From the NCBI GenBank assembly GCA_027492445.1, contig JAPUES010000138.1, positions 1-13,538 on the forward strand: DNA of 13,538 nt, in the 5' to 3' direction. Below, piece by piece: positions 1-6,929 of this stretch. A program made the position numbers and the translations under genes. How positions within the stretch are numbered: position 1 is the first letter of the stretch; each line of letters begins with the position of its first letter. Source of the DNA: Sporomusaceae bacterium (lineage in GTDB: Bacteria > Bacillota > Negativicutes > DSM-13327). The notes below the pieces were generated by a model that was not told where the DNA came from, searched no databases, and worked only from the letters and a program-made list of their open reading frames with translations.

Positions 1-1133
1 CTGCTGCATCAGCTCAAACGGCAGCGACATCTGCTCAAGCATTAGTAACTGAAGGTACCAATGCAGGCGTAGATGCAGCTACTACAGGTATGGCGATAGC
101 AGCAACTAAAACTGCAGCAGATAAAGCTGTTCTATCGGTAACAGCAGCGAAAACTACTGCTGCATCTATAGCTTCCGCAGCTGCTTTAAATTCAGCTAGA
201 AATGCCAATGCTGCCGCAGCTGGAGCCGCTGCAACAACTGTACCGGCTGCTACAGCAGCAAGTGTATTGGCCGCGGTAAATGCGGATCCTGGTGTCTCAG
301 CAGCAGATAAAGCAGTTGCTGCAACTGCAGCTGGTATTTTAGTGCCACCAGCTACAGCGGCTAGTGTGGCCGCTGCTATGGCCAAAAATTTAGCGACAGC
401 CCTAACCGCAGCAAATACTACTTCCGATGTTCCCACATCTCTTAAGGTTTATGCTTCCTCAGGGACGGCCTACGATTTAAATGGAACTTTTGAAAAAACG
501 GGTGCCAATACATGGGCCTTTACGCCTACCAATACGATTACAGATGCTACGGGGGCTACGACTGCTAATGTGACAACAACACCAGCCAATACGCCGGTAA
601 CCATCACTTTTAGCGATAGTGGGGCATTTATTGCCAGTACTACTCCGTATACGCTGACAATTACACCGATTGTTCCGCCAGCGCCAGCGGCAGGACCAGC
701 GCCCTTTACAGTAACCCCTGATTTTTCAACCATGACTCAGTTTGACAGTAAGTCTACAGCTATGGCAACTAAAACAGATGGTTATGGTGCTGGTAGTCTA
801 GATAAATTAACCATTAGTCCCAGTGGTATGTTTGCAGCCACGTATACGAATGGTATAACGCAAAATTTAGCGCAAGTTGCCTTATTTAAATTTGATAATC
901 CAGGTGGCCTTGAGAAGTCTGGTGGAAATATGTATACGGAGTCAAACAACTCAGGCATGGCGACTAAGGACCAAACGAGTAGCGTTAATCCTGGTAATTT
1001 AGAAATGTCTAACGTAGATTTAGCGCAACAATTCAGTGATATGATTGTTACCCAACGTGGTTTTCAAGCGAATTCTAAAATTATTACGACCACGGATACC
1101 ATGCTTGAGGAACTTGTAAATCTCAAACGTTAA
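1..1133 (+). CDS. flgE: flagellar hook protein FlgE, C-terminal part (5' end outside the window)
   Basis: This is the 3' part of the hook subunit gene; the product polymerises outside the cell into the curved tube joining rod and filament. The frame is open from base 3, so the gene starts before the window; the first in-frame ATG, at 90, lies inside the gene. From the left edge to about base 410 the protein is Ala/Thr-rich and repetitive. From about 435 it turns into a recognisable hook D2 domain (SLKVYASSGTAYDL, then FEKTGANTWAF). The conserved end follows: DGYGAGSLDKLTISPSG, FDNPGGLEKSGGNMY, and the helical D0 tail VDLAQQFSDMIVTQRGF starting at base 1014 and ending LEELVNLKR. Stop is TAA at 1131-1133. 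The D2 and tail motifs make FlgE very secure against the related FlgF/FlgG rod proteins, also because of its place before flbD and fliL. The Ala-rich stretch sits where ordinary hook proteins have only a short linker before D2. Confidence 0.93.
   Translation, partial: AASAQTAATSAQALVTEGTNAGVDAATTGMAIAATKTAADKAVLSVTAAKTTAASIASAAALNSARNANAAAAGAAATTVPAATAASVLAAVNADPGVSAADKAVAATAAGILVPPATAASVAAAMAKNLATALTAANTTSDVPTSLKVYASSGTAYDLNGTFEKTGANTWAFTPTNTITDATGATTANVTTTPANTPVTITFSDSGAFIASTTPYTLTITPIVPPAPAAGPAPFTVTPDFSTMTQFDSKSTAMATKTDGYGAGSLDKLTISPSGMFAATYTNGITQNLAQVALFKFDNPGGLEKSGGNMYTESNNSGMATKDQTSSVNPGNLEMSNVDLAQQFSDMIVTQRGFQANSKIITTTDTMLEELVNLKR
3..410 (+). repeat. Ala/Thr-rich low-complexity segment with degenerate internal repeats inside flgE
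   Basis: Alanine codons (GCA, GCT, GCC, GCG) dominate this stretch, which by eye is richer in G+C than the genes downstream. At least two imperfect repeats are visible. The block encoding AADKAV occurs at 114-131 and again at 300-317 with one base changed. The block encoding VPxATAASV occurs at 240-266 and 342-368. Lysines and aspartates are sprinkled among the alanines, which suggests helical rather than purely disordered structure. The left boundary is the window edge, so the full extent is unknown. An expansion by slippage or recombination of a hook-protein linker is the inference. Confidence 0.6.
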
Positions 1134-1144
1134 TGCTAACAGTA

Positions 1145-1165
1145 GGGGGGGGATAGTGCCCCCCC
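1145..1165 (+). other. G/C hairpin between flgE and flbD
   Basis: A run of eight G (1145-1152) and a run of seven C (1159-1165) enclose a 6-base loop (1153-1158), giving a perfect 7-bp all-GC stem that starts 11 bases after the flgE stop. It is followed by six A, not T, and on the other strand the T run lies on the wrong side, so it lacks the U-tract of an intrinsic terminator in either direction. A role in protecting the 3' end of the flgE message, in RNA processing, or in partial attenuation between the abundant hook protein and the low-copy downstream products is inference. Confidence 0.6.
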
Positions 1166-1203
1166 AAAAAACATTAGGATATTCATACAAAGGAGGCCCC
1201 AAT

Positions 1204-1398
1204 ATGATAAAAGTTACACGTCTTAAATCCCAAGAAGAATTTGTCTTGAATGCAGAGTTAATTGAAACTATTGAAGAAACCCCCGATACGGTGATTACCT
1301 TGACTAGTGGTAGAAAGCTTATTGTGGAAGATCCTATGGACCAAATAGTTCGCAAAATTATGGATTATAGAAGAGCCATTATAGGTAAATTTAGATAA
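1204..1398 (+). CDS. flbD: flagellar FlbD/SwrD family protein
   Basis: A 64-residue protein of the small FlbD family found between hook and fliL genes in Bacillota. The Bacillus subtilis member, SwrD, is needed for full flagellar torque; the molecular action is not well defined. The sequence shows the family pattern: MIKVTRLKSQEEFVLN, then the acidic stretch ELIETIEETPDTVITL, then SGRKLIVED and a basic tail. I chose ATG 1204 because a strong AAAGGAGG lies at 1189-1196, seven bases before it. The frame stays open to a GTG at 1156, but that codon lies in the loop of the preceding hairpin and has no ribosome binding site. It should not be confused with the unrelated sigma-54 activator called FlbD in Caulobacter. 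Stop is TAA. Confidence 0.88.
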   Translation: MIKVTRLKSQEEFVLNAELIETIEETPDTVITLTSGRKLIVEDPMDQIVRKIMDYRRAIIGKFR

Positions 1399-1434
1399 GT
1401 AGTTTCTATCTTAAGGCTAAAAGGAGGTGTAGTA

Positions 1435-1917
1435 GTGGCTGAAGAGGAAAAAAGCGGAAAAAAATTCCCCATGATGCTTGTTGCCGGGATGATTGTATTT
1501 GGTTTATTATTAGCTGGCGGTATTTCTTATTTTATAGCAACTAAAATCGTAGCCGATAAGGGGGTAGATAAGAAGGTTGTCCAGCGTGAGCCAGGTGTAT
1601 TTATGAGACTTGGTGATCCGAAAGATGGTTTAATTATTAATATTGGCGGTTTAAATAGTGGACGTTATTTAAAAATTAGTATGATTGTGGAATTAAAAGT
1701 AGATAAAAATGCAGTGCCGGCAAGTGGAAAAATGCCCTCACCAGATGAAATAAAAATTCTTGATACAGCTGTATACGTACTGAGATCACAAAAAATTGAA
1801 GATTTTGATCCACTTAAACAAGAACAATTAAAAGAACTTATTAAAAATGAGATTAACAAAGCCTTTGGTGATGAGAAGGTTTATGAGGTATATATCACCA
1901 ACTTTGTATTGCAGTAG
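1435..1917 (+). CDS. fliL: flagellar basal body-associated protein FliL
   Basis: FliL is a single-pass inner-membrane protein that surrounds and stabilises the stator near the basal body. The 160-residue product has a short charged cytoplasmic start, one hydrophobic segment at about residues 11-37, and an extracytoplasmic domain with the family pattern LIINIGGLNSGRYLKISMIVEL, a central helix region with DPLKQEQLKELIKNEI, and the end VYEVYITNFVLQ. Start is GTG 1435, preceded by AAAAGGAGG at 1419-1427 with seven bases of spacing. Its place between flbD and fliM is the standard Bacillota arrangement. Length is normal for the family, and no motA/motB genes are present beside it in this window. 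Confidence 0.93.
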   Translation: MAEEEKSGKKFPMMLVAGMIVFGLLLAGGISYFIATKIVADKGVDKKVVQREPGVFMRLGDPKDGLIINIGGLNSGRYLKISMIVELKVDKNAVPASGKMPSPDEIKILDTAVYVLRSQKIEDFDPLKQEQLKELIKNEINKAFGDEKVYEVYITNFVLQ

Positions 1918-1956
1918 CTTTTAGTAGCAACATTGTATTATAATAGTTACTAAAGG
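1918..1956 (+). other. stem-loop between fliL and fliM
   Basis: Directly after the fliL stop, bases 1918-1928 can pair with 1946-1956 to give an 11-bp stem that includes two G-T (G-U in RNA) pairs; the perfect core is TTTAGTA/TACTAAA. The loop is 17 bases and AT-rich. No T run follows, so it is not a standard terminator. It sits nine bases before the AAGGAGG of fliM and could affect message stability or fliM translation; this is inference. Confidence 0.4.
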
Positions 1957-1978
1957 GGAACAGGAAGGAGGGGGAGTA

Positions 1979-2983
1979 TTGGCAGGATCGGATGTATTAT
2001 CCCAATCTGAAATTGATGATTTGTTATCTGCCTTGTCCACTGGTGTAGTATCTGCTGAAGAAATTAAAGACGAGCAGAAACAAAAGAAAATTAAGATTTA
2101 TGATTTCAAACGGCCTGATAAATTCTCTAAGGATCAGATCCGGACTTTGTATATGCTACATGAACACTTTGCCCGGCTGATGAATACCTATCTTTCTGGT
2201 AGTCTTCGGACCATTGTGCATATTGATGTTGCTTCCGTTGATCAGTTAACCTATGAAGAATTTATTCGTTCGTTGCCAAATCCCAGTGTTATTGGTGTTT
2301 TTAAGATGGCACCGCTGAAAGGTAATGCGATACTAGAACTTAACCCCAATATTGTTTTTTCCATTATTGACCGATTGTTTGGCGGACCTGGTTTACCGCC
2401 AGCCAAAACTAGGGCTTTAACCGATATTGAAGATGCAATTATTAGAAGAGTGATTAATAAGACCTTAGAATGTTTTCAGGAAGCTTGGAAACAAGTTGTT
2501 GCCATTGAACCAAAACTAGAAATGATAGAAACAAATCCACAATTTACCCAAATAGTACCGCCGAATGATATGGTAGTTATTATTACTTTACATATCAAAA
2601 TTGGTCAGGCAGAAGGTTTGGTGAATCTTTGTATACCTTACTTGGTAGTAGAACCAATTATGTCAAAATTAACAACTACCTATTGGGTAGCATCTTCAAC
2701 CAATAAACATGGATTGCCTGAACATAGTGATGCAATACAGCGTAAGGTGGAAAAAACACTAATTCCTATGTTAGTTGAACTTGGACGTGCTTCTGTGACT
2801 GTTCAAGAATTATTAGGCTTGGCAGTGGATGATGTGCTACAATTAGATAATAAAATAACCAATGATTTAAATATCGTAATTGGTCACAAAGAAAAATTTA
2901 AGGGTAAGCCGGGGCTTGCTGGGAAAAAAGTTGCAATACAAATTACACAGTTAGTTTCCGAAGGAGATGATAATGATGAGTGA
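1979..2983 (+). CDS. fliM: flagellar motor switch protein FliM
   Basis: FliM forms the middle of the cytoplasmic switch ring (C-ring) and receives phosphorylated CheY. The 334-residue product has the N-terminal CheY-P docking motif LSQSEIDDLL at residues 7-16. A CheC-like middle domain follows, including IDRLFGGPG at about 130-138 as the FliG-contacting loop region. A C-terminal SpoA/FliN-like domain begins near residue 250 (VEKTLIPMLVELGRASVTV). Length is normal. Start is TTG 1979, with AAGGAGG at 1965-1971 and seven bases of spacing; no better ATG is in frame. The 3' end overlaps the start of fliY by several codons, and the fliY ribosome binding site lies inside fliM, so the two are probably translationally coupled. 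Confidence 0.96.
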   Translation: MAGSDVLSQSEIDDLLSALSTGVVSAEEIKDEQKQKKIKIYDFKRPDKFSKDQIRTLYMLHEHFARLMNTYLSGSLRTIVHIDVASVDQLTYEEFIRSLPNPSVIGVFKMAPLKGNAILELNPNIVFSIIDRLFGGPGLPPAKTRALTDIEDAIIRRVINKTLECFQEAWKQVVAIEPKLEMIETNPQFTQIVPPNDMVVIITLHIKIGQAEGLVNLCIPYLVVEPIMSKLTTTYWVASSTNKHGLPEHSDAIQRKVEKTLIPMLVELGRASVTVQELLGLAVDDVLQLDNKITNDLNIVIGHKEKFKGKPGLAGKKVAIQITQLVSEGDDNDE

Positions 2984-4094
2984 AGGTTTTCTTTCACAAG
3001 AAGAAATTGATGCTTTACTAAGGGGAGATCCAATTTCATCTCCTGTAACGGCTGATTTATCAGATATAGAAAAAGATGCCCTTGGTGAGATTGGTAATAT
3101 TTCCATGGGGAGTGCCGCAACAACTTTATCAGTACTCTTAGGCCGTAGGGTATCCATTACGACACCTAGAGTCTCGGTTGTTAGTATGGAAGAAATCAAA
3201 GGTCAGTATCCTCTACCTTATGTCGTGATTGAAGTTGGGTATACACATGGTATTTTAGGGACAAATGTACTAGCCATTCGTGAACAGGATGCTTTAATTA
3301 TTTCAGATTTAATGATGGGGGGAGATGGAACAAATCCACCGACAGAATTAAATGAGTTATATTTAAGTGCTGTGAGTGAGGCTATGAATCAAATGATGGG
3401 CGGCGTTGCGACTTCCATGTCTACCATGTTTCGCAAGAAGATTGATATTGCACCACCTAGTATTAATTTGATCGACTTTGCCGTGGCTGCCAATATTACC
3501 AACGCTGTTCCTAGTGATGAACATATTGTTAGCATTGCCTTTCGTATGGAAGTAGAAGATTTAATTGATAGTGAGATAATGCAAATTCTTCCCGTTAATG
3601 TAGCGAAGGAAATGGTCGACAATTTAATGAACTCCATGCAACCTGCAGCTGTAGAGCCTCCAGCGCCAGCCAAACCAGCAGCGGCACCGCAACAGGCACA
3701 GCCACAAATGCAACAACCGCAAATGCAGCAACAACAAGTTGCCATGCAAGTGCCAAAAGCACAACCAGCTCAGCATGTTAATGTTCAGCCAGTGCAATTT
3801 GCTCCCTTAGTTCAACAAACTATGCCAGTTGTTGATAGTAATATTAGTCTTATTATGGATGTTCCCCTACAGGTGACGGTAGAACTAGGGAGAACTCGTA
3901 AGTTAATTCGCGATATATTAGAGTTATCACCTGGATCAGTAATTGAACTTGATAAACTCGCAGGGGAAGCAGTGGATATATTGGTCAATGGTAAGTTAAT
4001 TGCCAAGGGTGAAGTTGTCGTTATTGATGATAATTTTGGTGTGAGAATTAAGGATATTGTCAGTCCATTAGAACGTACTTACACCTTACAGTAA
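2973..4094 (+). CDS. fliY: flagellar motor switch phosphatase FliY
   Basis: FliY replaces FliN in many Bacillota: it is part of the switch ring and dephosphorylates CheY-P. Residue numbers use ATG 2973 (373 residues). The docking motif LSQEEIDALL is at 7-16. Two CheC-type active-site patterns (D/S-xxx-E-xx-N, then P about 22 residues on) are both intact: D35/E39/N42/P65 and S132/E136/N139/P161. A Gln/Pro/Ala/Met-rich linker covers about 222-285. The C-terminal FliN/SpoA domain runs from about 292 (LIMDVPLQVTVELG) to the end. AAGGAG at 2961-2966 makes ATG 2973 or ATG 2976 the likely start; the earlier in-frame ATG 2967 directly abuts it and is too close. The gene overlaps the end of fliM. Confidence 0.94.
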   Translation: MMSEGFLSQEEIDALLRGDPISSPVTADLSDIEKDALGEIGNISMGSAATTLSVLLGRRVSITTPRVSVVSMEEIKGQYPLPYVVIEVGYTHGILGTNVLAIREQDALIISDLMMGGDGTNPPTELNELYLSAVSEAMNQMMGGVATSMSTMFRKKIDIAPPSINLIDFAVAANITNAVPSDEHIVSIAFRMEVEDLIDSEIMQILPVNVAKEMVDNLMNSMQPAAVEPPAPAKPAAAPQQAQPQMQQPQMQQQQVAMQVPKAQPAQHVNVQPVQFAPLVQQTMPVVDSNISLIMDVPLQVTVELGRTRKLIRDILELSPGSVIELDKLAGEAVDILVNGKLIAKGEVVVIDDNFGVRIKDIVSPLERTYTLQ

Positions 4095-4151
4095 ACTTTA
4101 TCCATAGAAAGAATCTGTTGATAATAAAATGAATTAGGGGGAGATAGATGA

Positions 4152-4514
4152 ATGGCTATTAAAGTATTAGTTGTTGATGACGCAGCTTTTATGCGTATGA
4201 TGGTTAAGGATATTTTGAGTAAAAATGGATATGAGGTAGTTGGTGAGGCTGAAAATGGTCTTAAAGCGGTGGAAAAATATCAGGAATTGAAACCAGATCT
4301 TACTACCATGGATATTACGATGCCAGAGATGGATGGTATCACTGCTGTTAAGGAAATTAAAAAAATTGATCCAAGTGCAAAAGTAATTATGTGTAGTGCG
4401 ATGGGGCAGCAAGCCATGGTTGTGGAAGCTATTCAAGCGGGTGCCCGAGATTTTATTGTAAAGCCATTTCAACCTGACAGAGTGTTGGAAGCTGTTCGTA
4501 AAGCTGTAGGCTGA
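4152..4514 (+). CDS. cheY: chemotaxis response regulator CheY
   Basis: A single-domain receiver of 120 residues that carries the signal from CheA to the motor switch proteins FliM and FliY. Visible key residues are the acidic pocket D9/D10, the phosphoacceptor D54 in TTMDITMPEMDG, the switch serine S82 in MCSAMG, and K104 in FIVKPF. The start (VLVVDDAAFMRMMVKDIL) and body closely resemble the CheY encoded inside the B. subtilis fla/che operon, rather than a CheY from a separate cluster. ATG 4152 is preceded by a GGGGGAG at 4137-4143; the nearby ATG 4148 is out of frame and reads only four codons. The position beside fliY, the CheY-P phosphatase, fits the role. The 57 bases before it contain nothing else I can support. 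Confidence 0.96.
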   Translation: MAIKVLVVDDAAFMRMMVKDILSKNGYEVVGEAENGLKAVEKYQELKPDLTTMDITMPEMDGITAVKEIKKIDPSAKVIMCSAMGQQAMVVEAIQAGARDFIVKPFQPDRVLEAVRKAVG

Positions 4515-4516
4515 TA

Positions 4517-5080
4517 ATGAGTAGGAAGTATAGTAAAGGGTTCTGTATCATATTGCTACTAGGTATTCTTGCAACGTCTTTTTTAGGAAATGTCTATGCC
4601 GCAGAACCTACTGGAGAGTATTTACAACACCAAGAAGCGAAGCCGGCAGGGTCTTCCTCTGCATTATCTACTTTAAGTTATATTTTTTCCCTAATTATTA
4701 CCTTTGCCCTAGTGATTGGTTTGGCTTATTTTGCATCCCGTTTTCTAGGAAAACGCATGGGGATTTCCTCTGCCATGGGCAATCAAAAAATAATTTCTAC
4801 TTTATCACTGGGGGCGAATCGGGGAATTTATGTGGTGGAAATTGCAGGTAAGTTCTTGGTGCTTGGAGTTACGGAGCAGAATATTACTGTATTACAGGAA
4901 ATTACTGACTCCCTAGAAATTGAAAAGATAAAAGCAGAGCAACTTTCCATACCGGATATACCTTTTGAGAAGGTATTCCAAAGGCAGCTTGCTTCTTTAC
5001 AAAAATTGTCTCCTAAATTTCCCAATGTCTTTAATTTGCAGCAGAAAGACGAGGAAAAACAGGAAGGTGAGAAGAGGTAA
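4517..5080 (+). CDS. fliO: flagellar export assembly protein FliO (FliZ/YlxB type)
   Basis: FliO helps assemble the FliP ring of the flagellar export gate. The 187-residue product shows a signal peptide (basic MSRKYSK, hydrophobic core, VYA/AE cleavage site around residues 28-29), and a single transmembrane helix at about 53-77 (FSLIITFALVIGLAYFA). A small cytoplasmic FliO domain follows (QKIISTLSLGANRGIYVVE, then FLVLGVTEQNITVL), and the tail is Lys/Glu/Gln-rich. A cleavable signal plus one membrane helix is the pattern of the Bacillus homolog. ATG 4517 is two bases after the cheY stop; the upstream ribosome binding site is weak (TAGG), so coupling to cheY translation is likely. Sequence identity in this family is low, but the architecture and the position before fliP make the call secure. 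Confidence 0.88.
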   Translation: MSRKYSKGFCIILLLGILATSFLGNVYAAEPTGEYLQHQEAKPAGSSSALSTLSYIFSLIITFALVIGLAYFASRFLGKRMGISSAMGNQKIISTLSLGANRGIYVVEIAGKFLVLGVTEQNITVLQEITDSLEIEKIKAEQLSIPDIPFEKVFQRQLASLQKLSPKFPNVFNLQQKDEEKQEGEKR

Positions 5081-5085
5081 CACAA

Positions 5086-5850
5086 GTGTTAAAACAGCAA
5101 AATATAATGAAAAGTGTACTGGTTTTTCTTTCTTTATTTATTATTACCTCTTTTGCAGAAGCTGCGCCCTTAGTACCGATTCCTAGTATTTCTGTTGGCG
5201 TGGAAGCTGCGAGTAATCCCCAAGATGTTGCTTTAAGTTTGCAAATTTTACTAACTTTAACAGTACTAACCTTAGCACCATCAATTTTAATTATGATGAC
5301 CTCTTTTACACGTATTTTAGTTGTACTTTCTTTTTTACGCAGTGCTCTTGCTACACAACAAATGCCACCGAATCAAGTATTGATAGGGTTGGCATTGTTT
5401 ATTACTTTTTTTACTATGTCTCCCTATCTTGAGCAGGTTAATAAGCAAGGGCTTCAGCCGTATTTGGCAGGTACAATTAATCAAGAAACAGCCATTACAG
5501 CGGCATTACAGCCCATGCGCACGTTTATGTTTAAGCAAACAAGGGAAAGTGACTTATCGTTATTCGTAAATTTATCGGAAGGACCTCGTCCCAATTCTCC
5601 AGAAGAGGTTCCAACCATGATTTTAATACCTTCTTTTATTATTAGTGAACTTAAAACGGCATTTCAAATAGGGTTTTTAATTTACATTCCCTTTATTGTC
5701 ATTGATATGGTGGTAGCCAGTACTTTAATGTCCATGGGGATGATGATGGTTCCGCCAGCGATGATTTCTTTACCTTTTAAGCTCTTATTATTCATATTAG
5801 TGGATGGCTGGCATTTGATTATTAGTTCCTTAATAGCCAGTTTTCATTAA
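5086..5850 (+). CDS. fliP: flagellar type III export gate protein FliP
   Basis: FliP forms the pentameric core of the export-gate channel with FliQ and FliR. The 254-residue product begins with a signal peptide (core VLVFLSLFII, AEA/A cleavage near residue 26). It contains both family signature regions: APSILIMMTSFTRILVVLSF near residues 59-78, and the C-terminal segment that begins FIISELKTAFQIGFLIYIPF, contains MSMGMMMVPPAMISLPFK and ends LVDGWHLI. Four further hydrophobic helices are visible. Start is GTG 5086 with AGAGG at 5073-5077, eight bases upstream; ATG 5107 is in frame and would shorten the signal peptide's basic end by seven residues, so it is a possible alternative. It starts five bases after the fliO stop. 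Confidence 0.95.
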   Translation: MLKQQNIMKSVLVFLSLFIITSFAEAAPLVPIPSISVGVEAASNPQDVALSLQILLTLTVLTLAPSILIMMTSFTRILVVLSFLRSALATQQMPPNQVLIGLALFITFFTMSPYLEQVNKQGLQPYLAGTINQETAITAALQPMRTFMFKQTRESDLSLFVNLSEGPRPNSPEEVPTMILIPSFIISELKTAFQIGFLIYIPFIVIDMVVASTLMSMGMMMVPPAMISLPFKLLLFILVDGWHLIISSLIASFH

Positions 5851-5861
5851 AGGAGAGTTGT

Positions 5862-6131
5862 ATGACTAGTGATATGGCAATTCAAATTGGCCGGGATGCA
5901 TTATATATGGTAATGCTGATATCCGCTCCCATGCTTGGTCTTGGTTTATTGGTTGGGGTCTTGGTTAGTATTTTTCAGGCCACAACTCAAATACAAGAAC
6001 AAACCTTGGTATTTATTCCTAAGATTGTTGCAATTTTCGTTGCAATTTTGATTTTTGGACCTTGGATGTTAAGTTTGATGGTGGATTATACCAGGGAAAT
6101 TTTTAGTAGTATGCCTAATATGATACGCTAA
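5862..6131 (+). CDS. fliQ: flagellar type III export gate protein FliQ
   Basis: FliQ is a small two-helix membrane protein that wraps the FliP/FliR channel. The 89-residue product has hydrophobic helices at about residues 14-40 and 49-72, separated by the conserved short loop IFQATTQIQEQTLVFIPK that typifies the family. Length matches the usual ~89 residues. ATG 5862 has AAAGGAG at 5849-5855 with six bases of spacing, partly overlapping the fliP stop. Neighbours fliP and fliR are in the canonical order. Confidence 0.95.
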   Translation: MTSDMAIQIGRDALYMVMLISAPMLGLGLLVGVLVSIFQATTQIQEQTLVFIPKIVAIFVAILIFGPWMLSLMVDYTREIFSSMPNMIR

Positions 6132-6149
6132 TGTAAGGAGTAATGATCT

Positions 6150-6929
6150 GTGGATTTTTTTGCTTTAGTGCAAAATCAATTAGGCTTTTTTTTGTTGATT
6201 TTTGTACGTATTACTGGCATATTTATGATGGCCCCTATATTTGGCAGTCGCAATGTTGCAGGTCGAATTAAGGCTAGCTTAGCGTTGATTCTTGCCTATA
6301 TATTATTCCCCTTAGTTTTTGATAGTACGATTCCGATACCCGAGCATTTTTTATCCTATCTCTTTGTAGTTGCTGGAGAACTTCTTGTCGGTTTAACCTT
6401 GGGTTTTGTCAGCTCCTTAATCTTCTCAGCCATACAGATGGCTGGGCAATTATTAGATATGCAAATTGGTTTTGGTATTGTTAATATTATTGATCCTTTA
6501 TCGGGGCAACAGGCTCCTCTTGTTGGGAATTTCAAATATATTTTAGCGCTCTTAACTTTTTTAGCAACGAATGGACATCATGTTGTATTATCTGCCTTGT
6601 TTTCAAGTTTTAAGTTAATACCGATTACAGGGGTTACAGTACAAGTCGGCATTGCCGAATTTATGGTGGATATGATTAGCGGTATGTTTGTTTTTGCTTT
6701 AAAAGTAAGTTTACCCGTTCTGTTATCTTTATTGATTACGGATATGGCGCTTGGGATATTAGCACGTACGATGCCGCAAATGAATATTTTTGTTGTTGGT
6801 GTGCCGGGTAAGATTGCTATCGGCATTTTTGTCCTATCTATAGCACTACCTTTTTATATCTTTTTTTTGGAGTTGGCATTTGATGGGATGTTTAAAAATA
6901 TTTTTACCCTTTTATCCTTCCTTAAGTAA
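6150..6929 (+). CDS. fliR: flagellar type III export gate protein FliR
   Basis: FliR is the single-copy subunit that closes the FliP5-FliQ4-FliR1 export channel. The 259-residue product is almost entirely hydrophobic with about six membrane segments. The family pattern is visible: FVRITGIFMMAPIFGSRNV near the start, VGLTLGFVSSLIFSAIQMAG in the middle with GQLLDMQIGFG, and the late LARTMPQMNIFVVGVPGKI. GTG 6150 is chosen because AAGGAG lies at 6135-6140, nine bases upstream; ATG 6143 is out of frame. The last ~47 bases probably also encode the start of flhB in another frame. In some clostridia fliR and flhB are fused; here they are separate frames. Confidence 0.94.
   Translation: MDFFALVQNQLGFFLLIFVRITGIFMMAPIFGSRNVAGRIKASLALILAYILFPLVFDSTIPIPEHFLSYLFVVAGELLVGLTLGFVSSLIFSAIQMAGQLLDMQIGFGIVNIIDPLSGQQAPLVGNFKYILALLTFLATNGHHVVLSALFSSFKLIPITGVTVQVGIAEFMVDMISGMFVFALKVSLPVLLSLLITDMALGILARTMPQMNIFVVGVPGKIAIGIFVLSIALPFYIFFLELAFDGMFKNIFTLLSFLK

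Noticed and set aside
35..436. Antisense 133-residue open frame opposite flgE
   Set aside because: It is a compositional mirror of the Ala-rich repeats (Ala codons also read as Ala/Val-rich on the other strand), has no ribosome binding site, and covers a clear hook-protein frame.
1145..1152. G8 tract as a phase-variation switch
   Set aside because: The tract is between genes, not in a coding frame or a recognisable promoter spacer, so length change would not switch a protein on or off directly.
1156..1203. Upstream GTG start for flbD giving 80 residues
   Set aside because: GTG 1156 lies within the hairpin loop and has no ribosome binding site, while ATG 1204 has a strong AAAGGAGG and matches family length.
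1939..1944. TATAAT as a possible -10 box before fliM
   Set aside because: There is no acceptable -35 element at 16-18 bases and no extended -10; it lies in the loop of the stem-loop in an AT-rich gap.
4095..4151. Possible promoter or terminator between fliY and cheY
   Set aside because: Only a 5-bp weak inverted repeat (TTATC/GATAA) and no recognisable sigma-A or sigma-D elements are seen.
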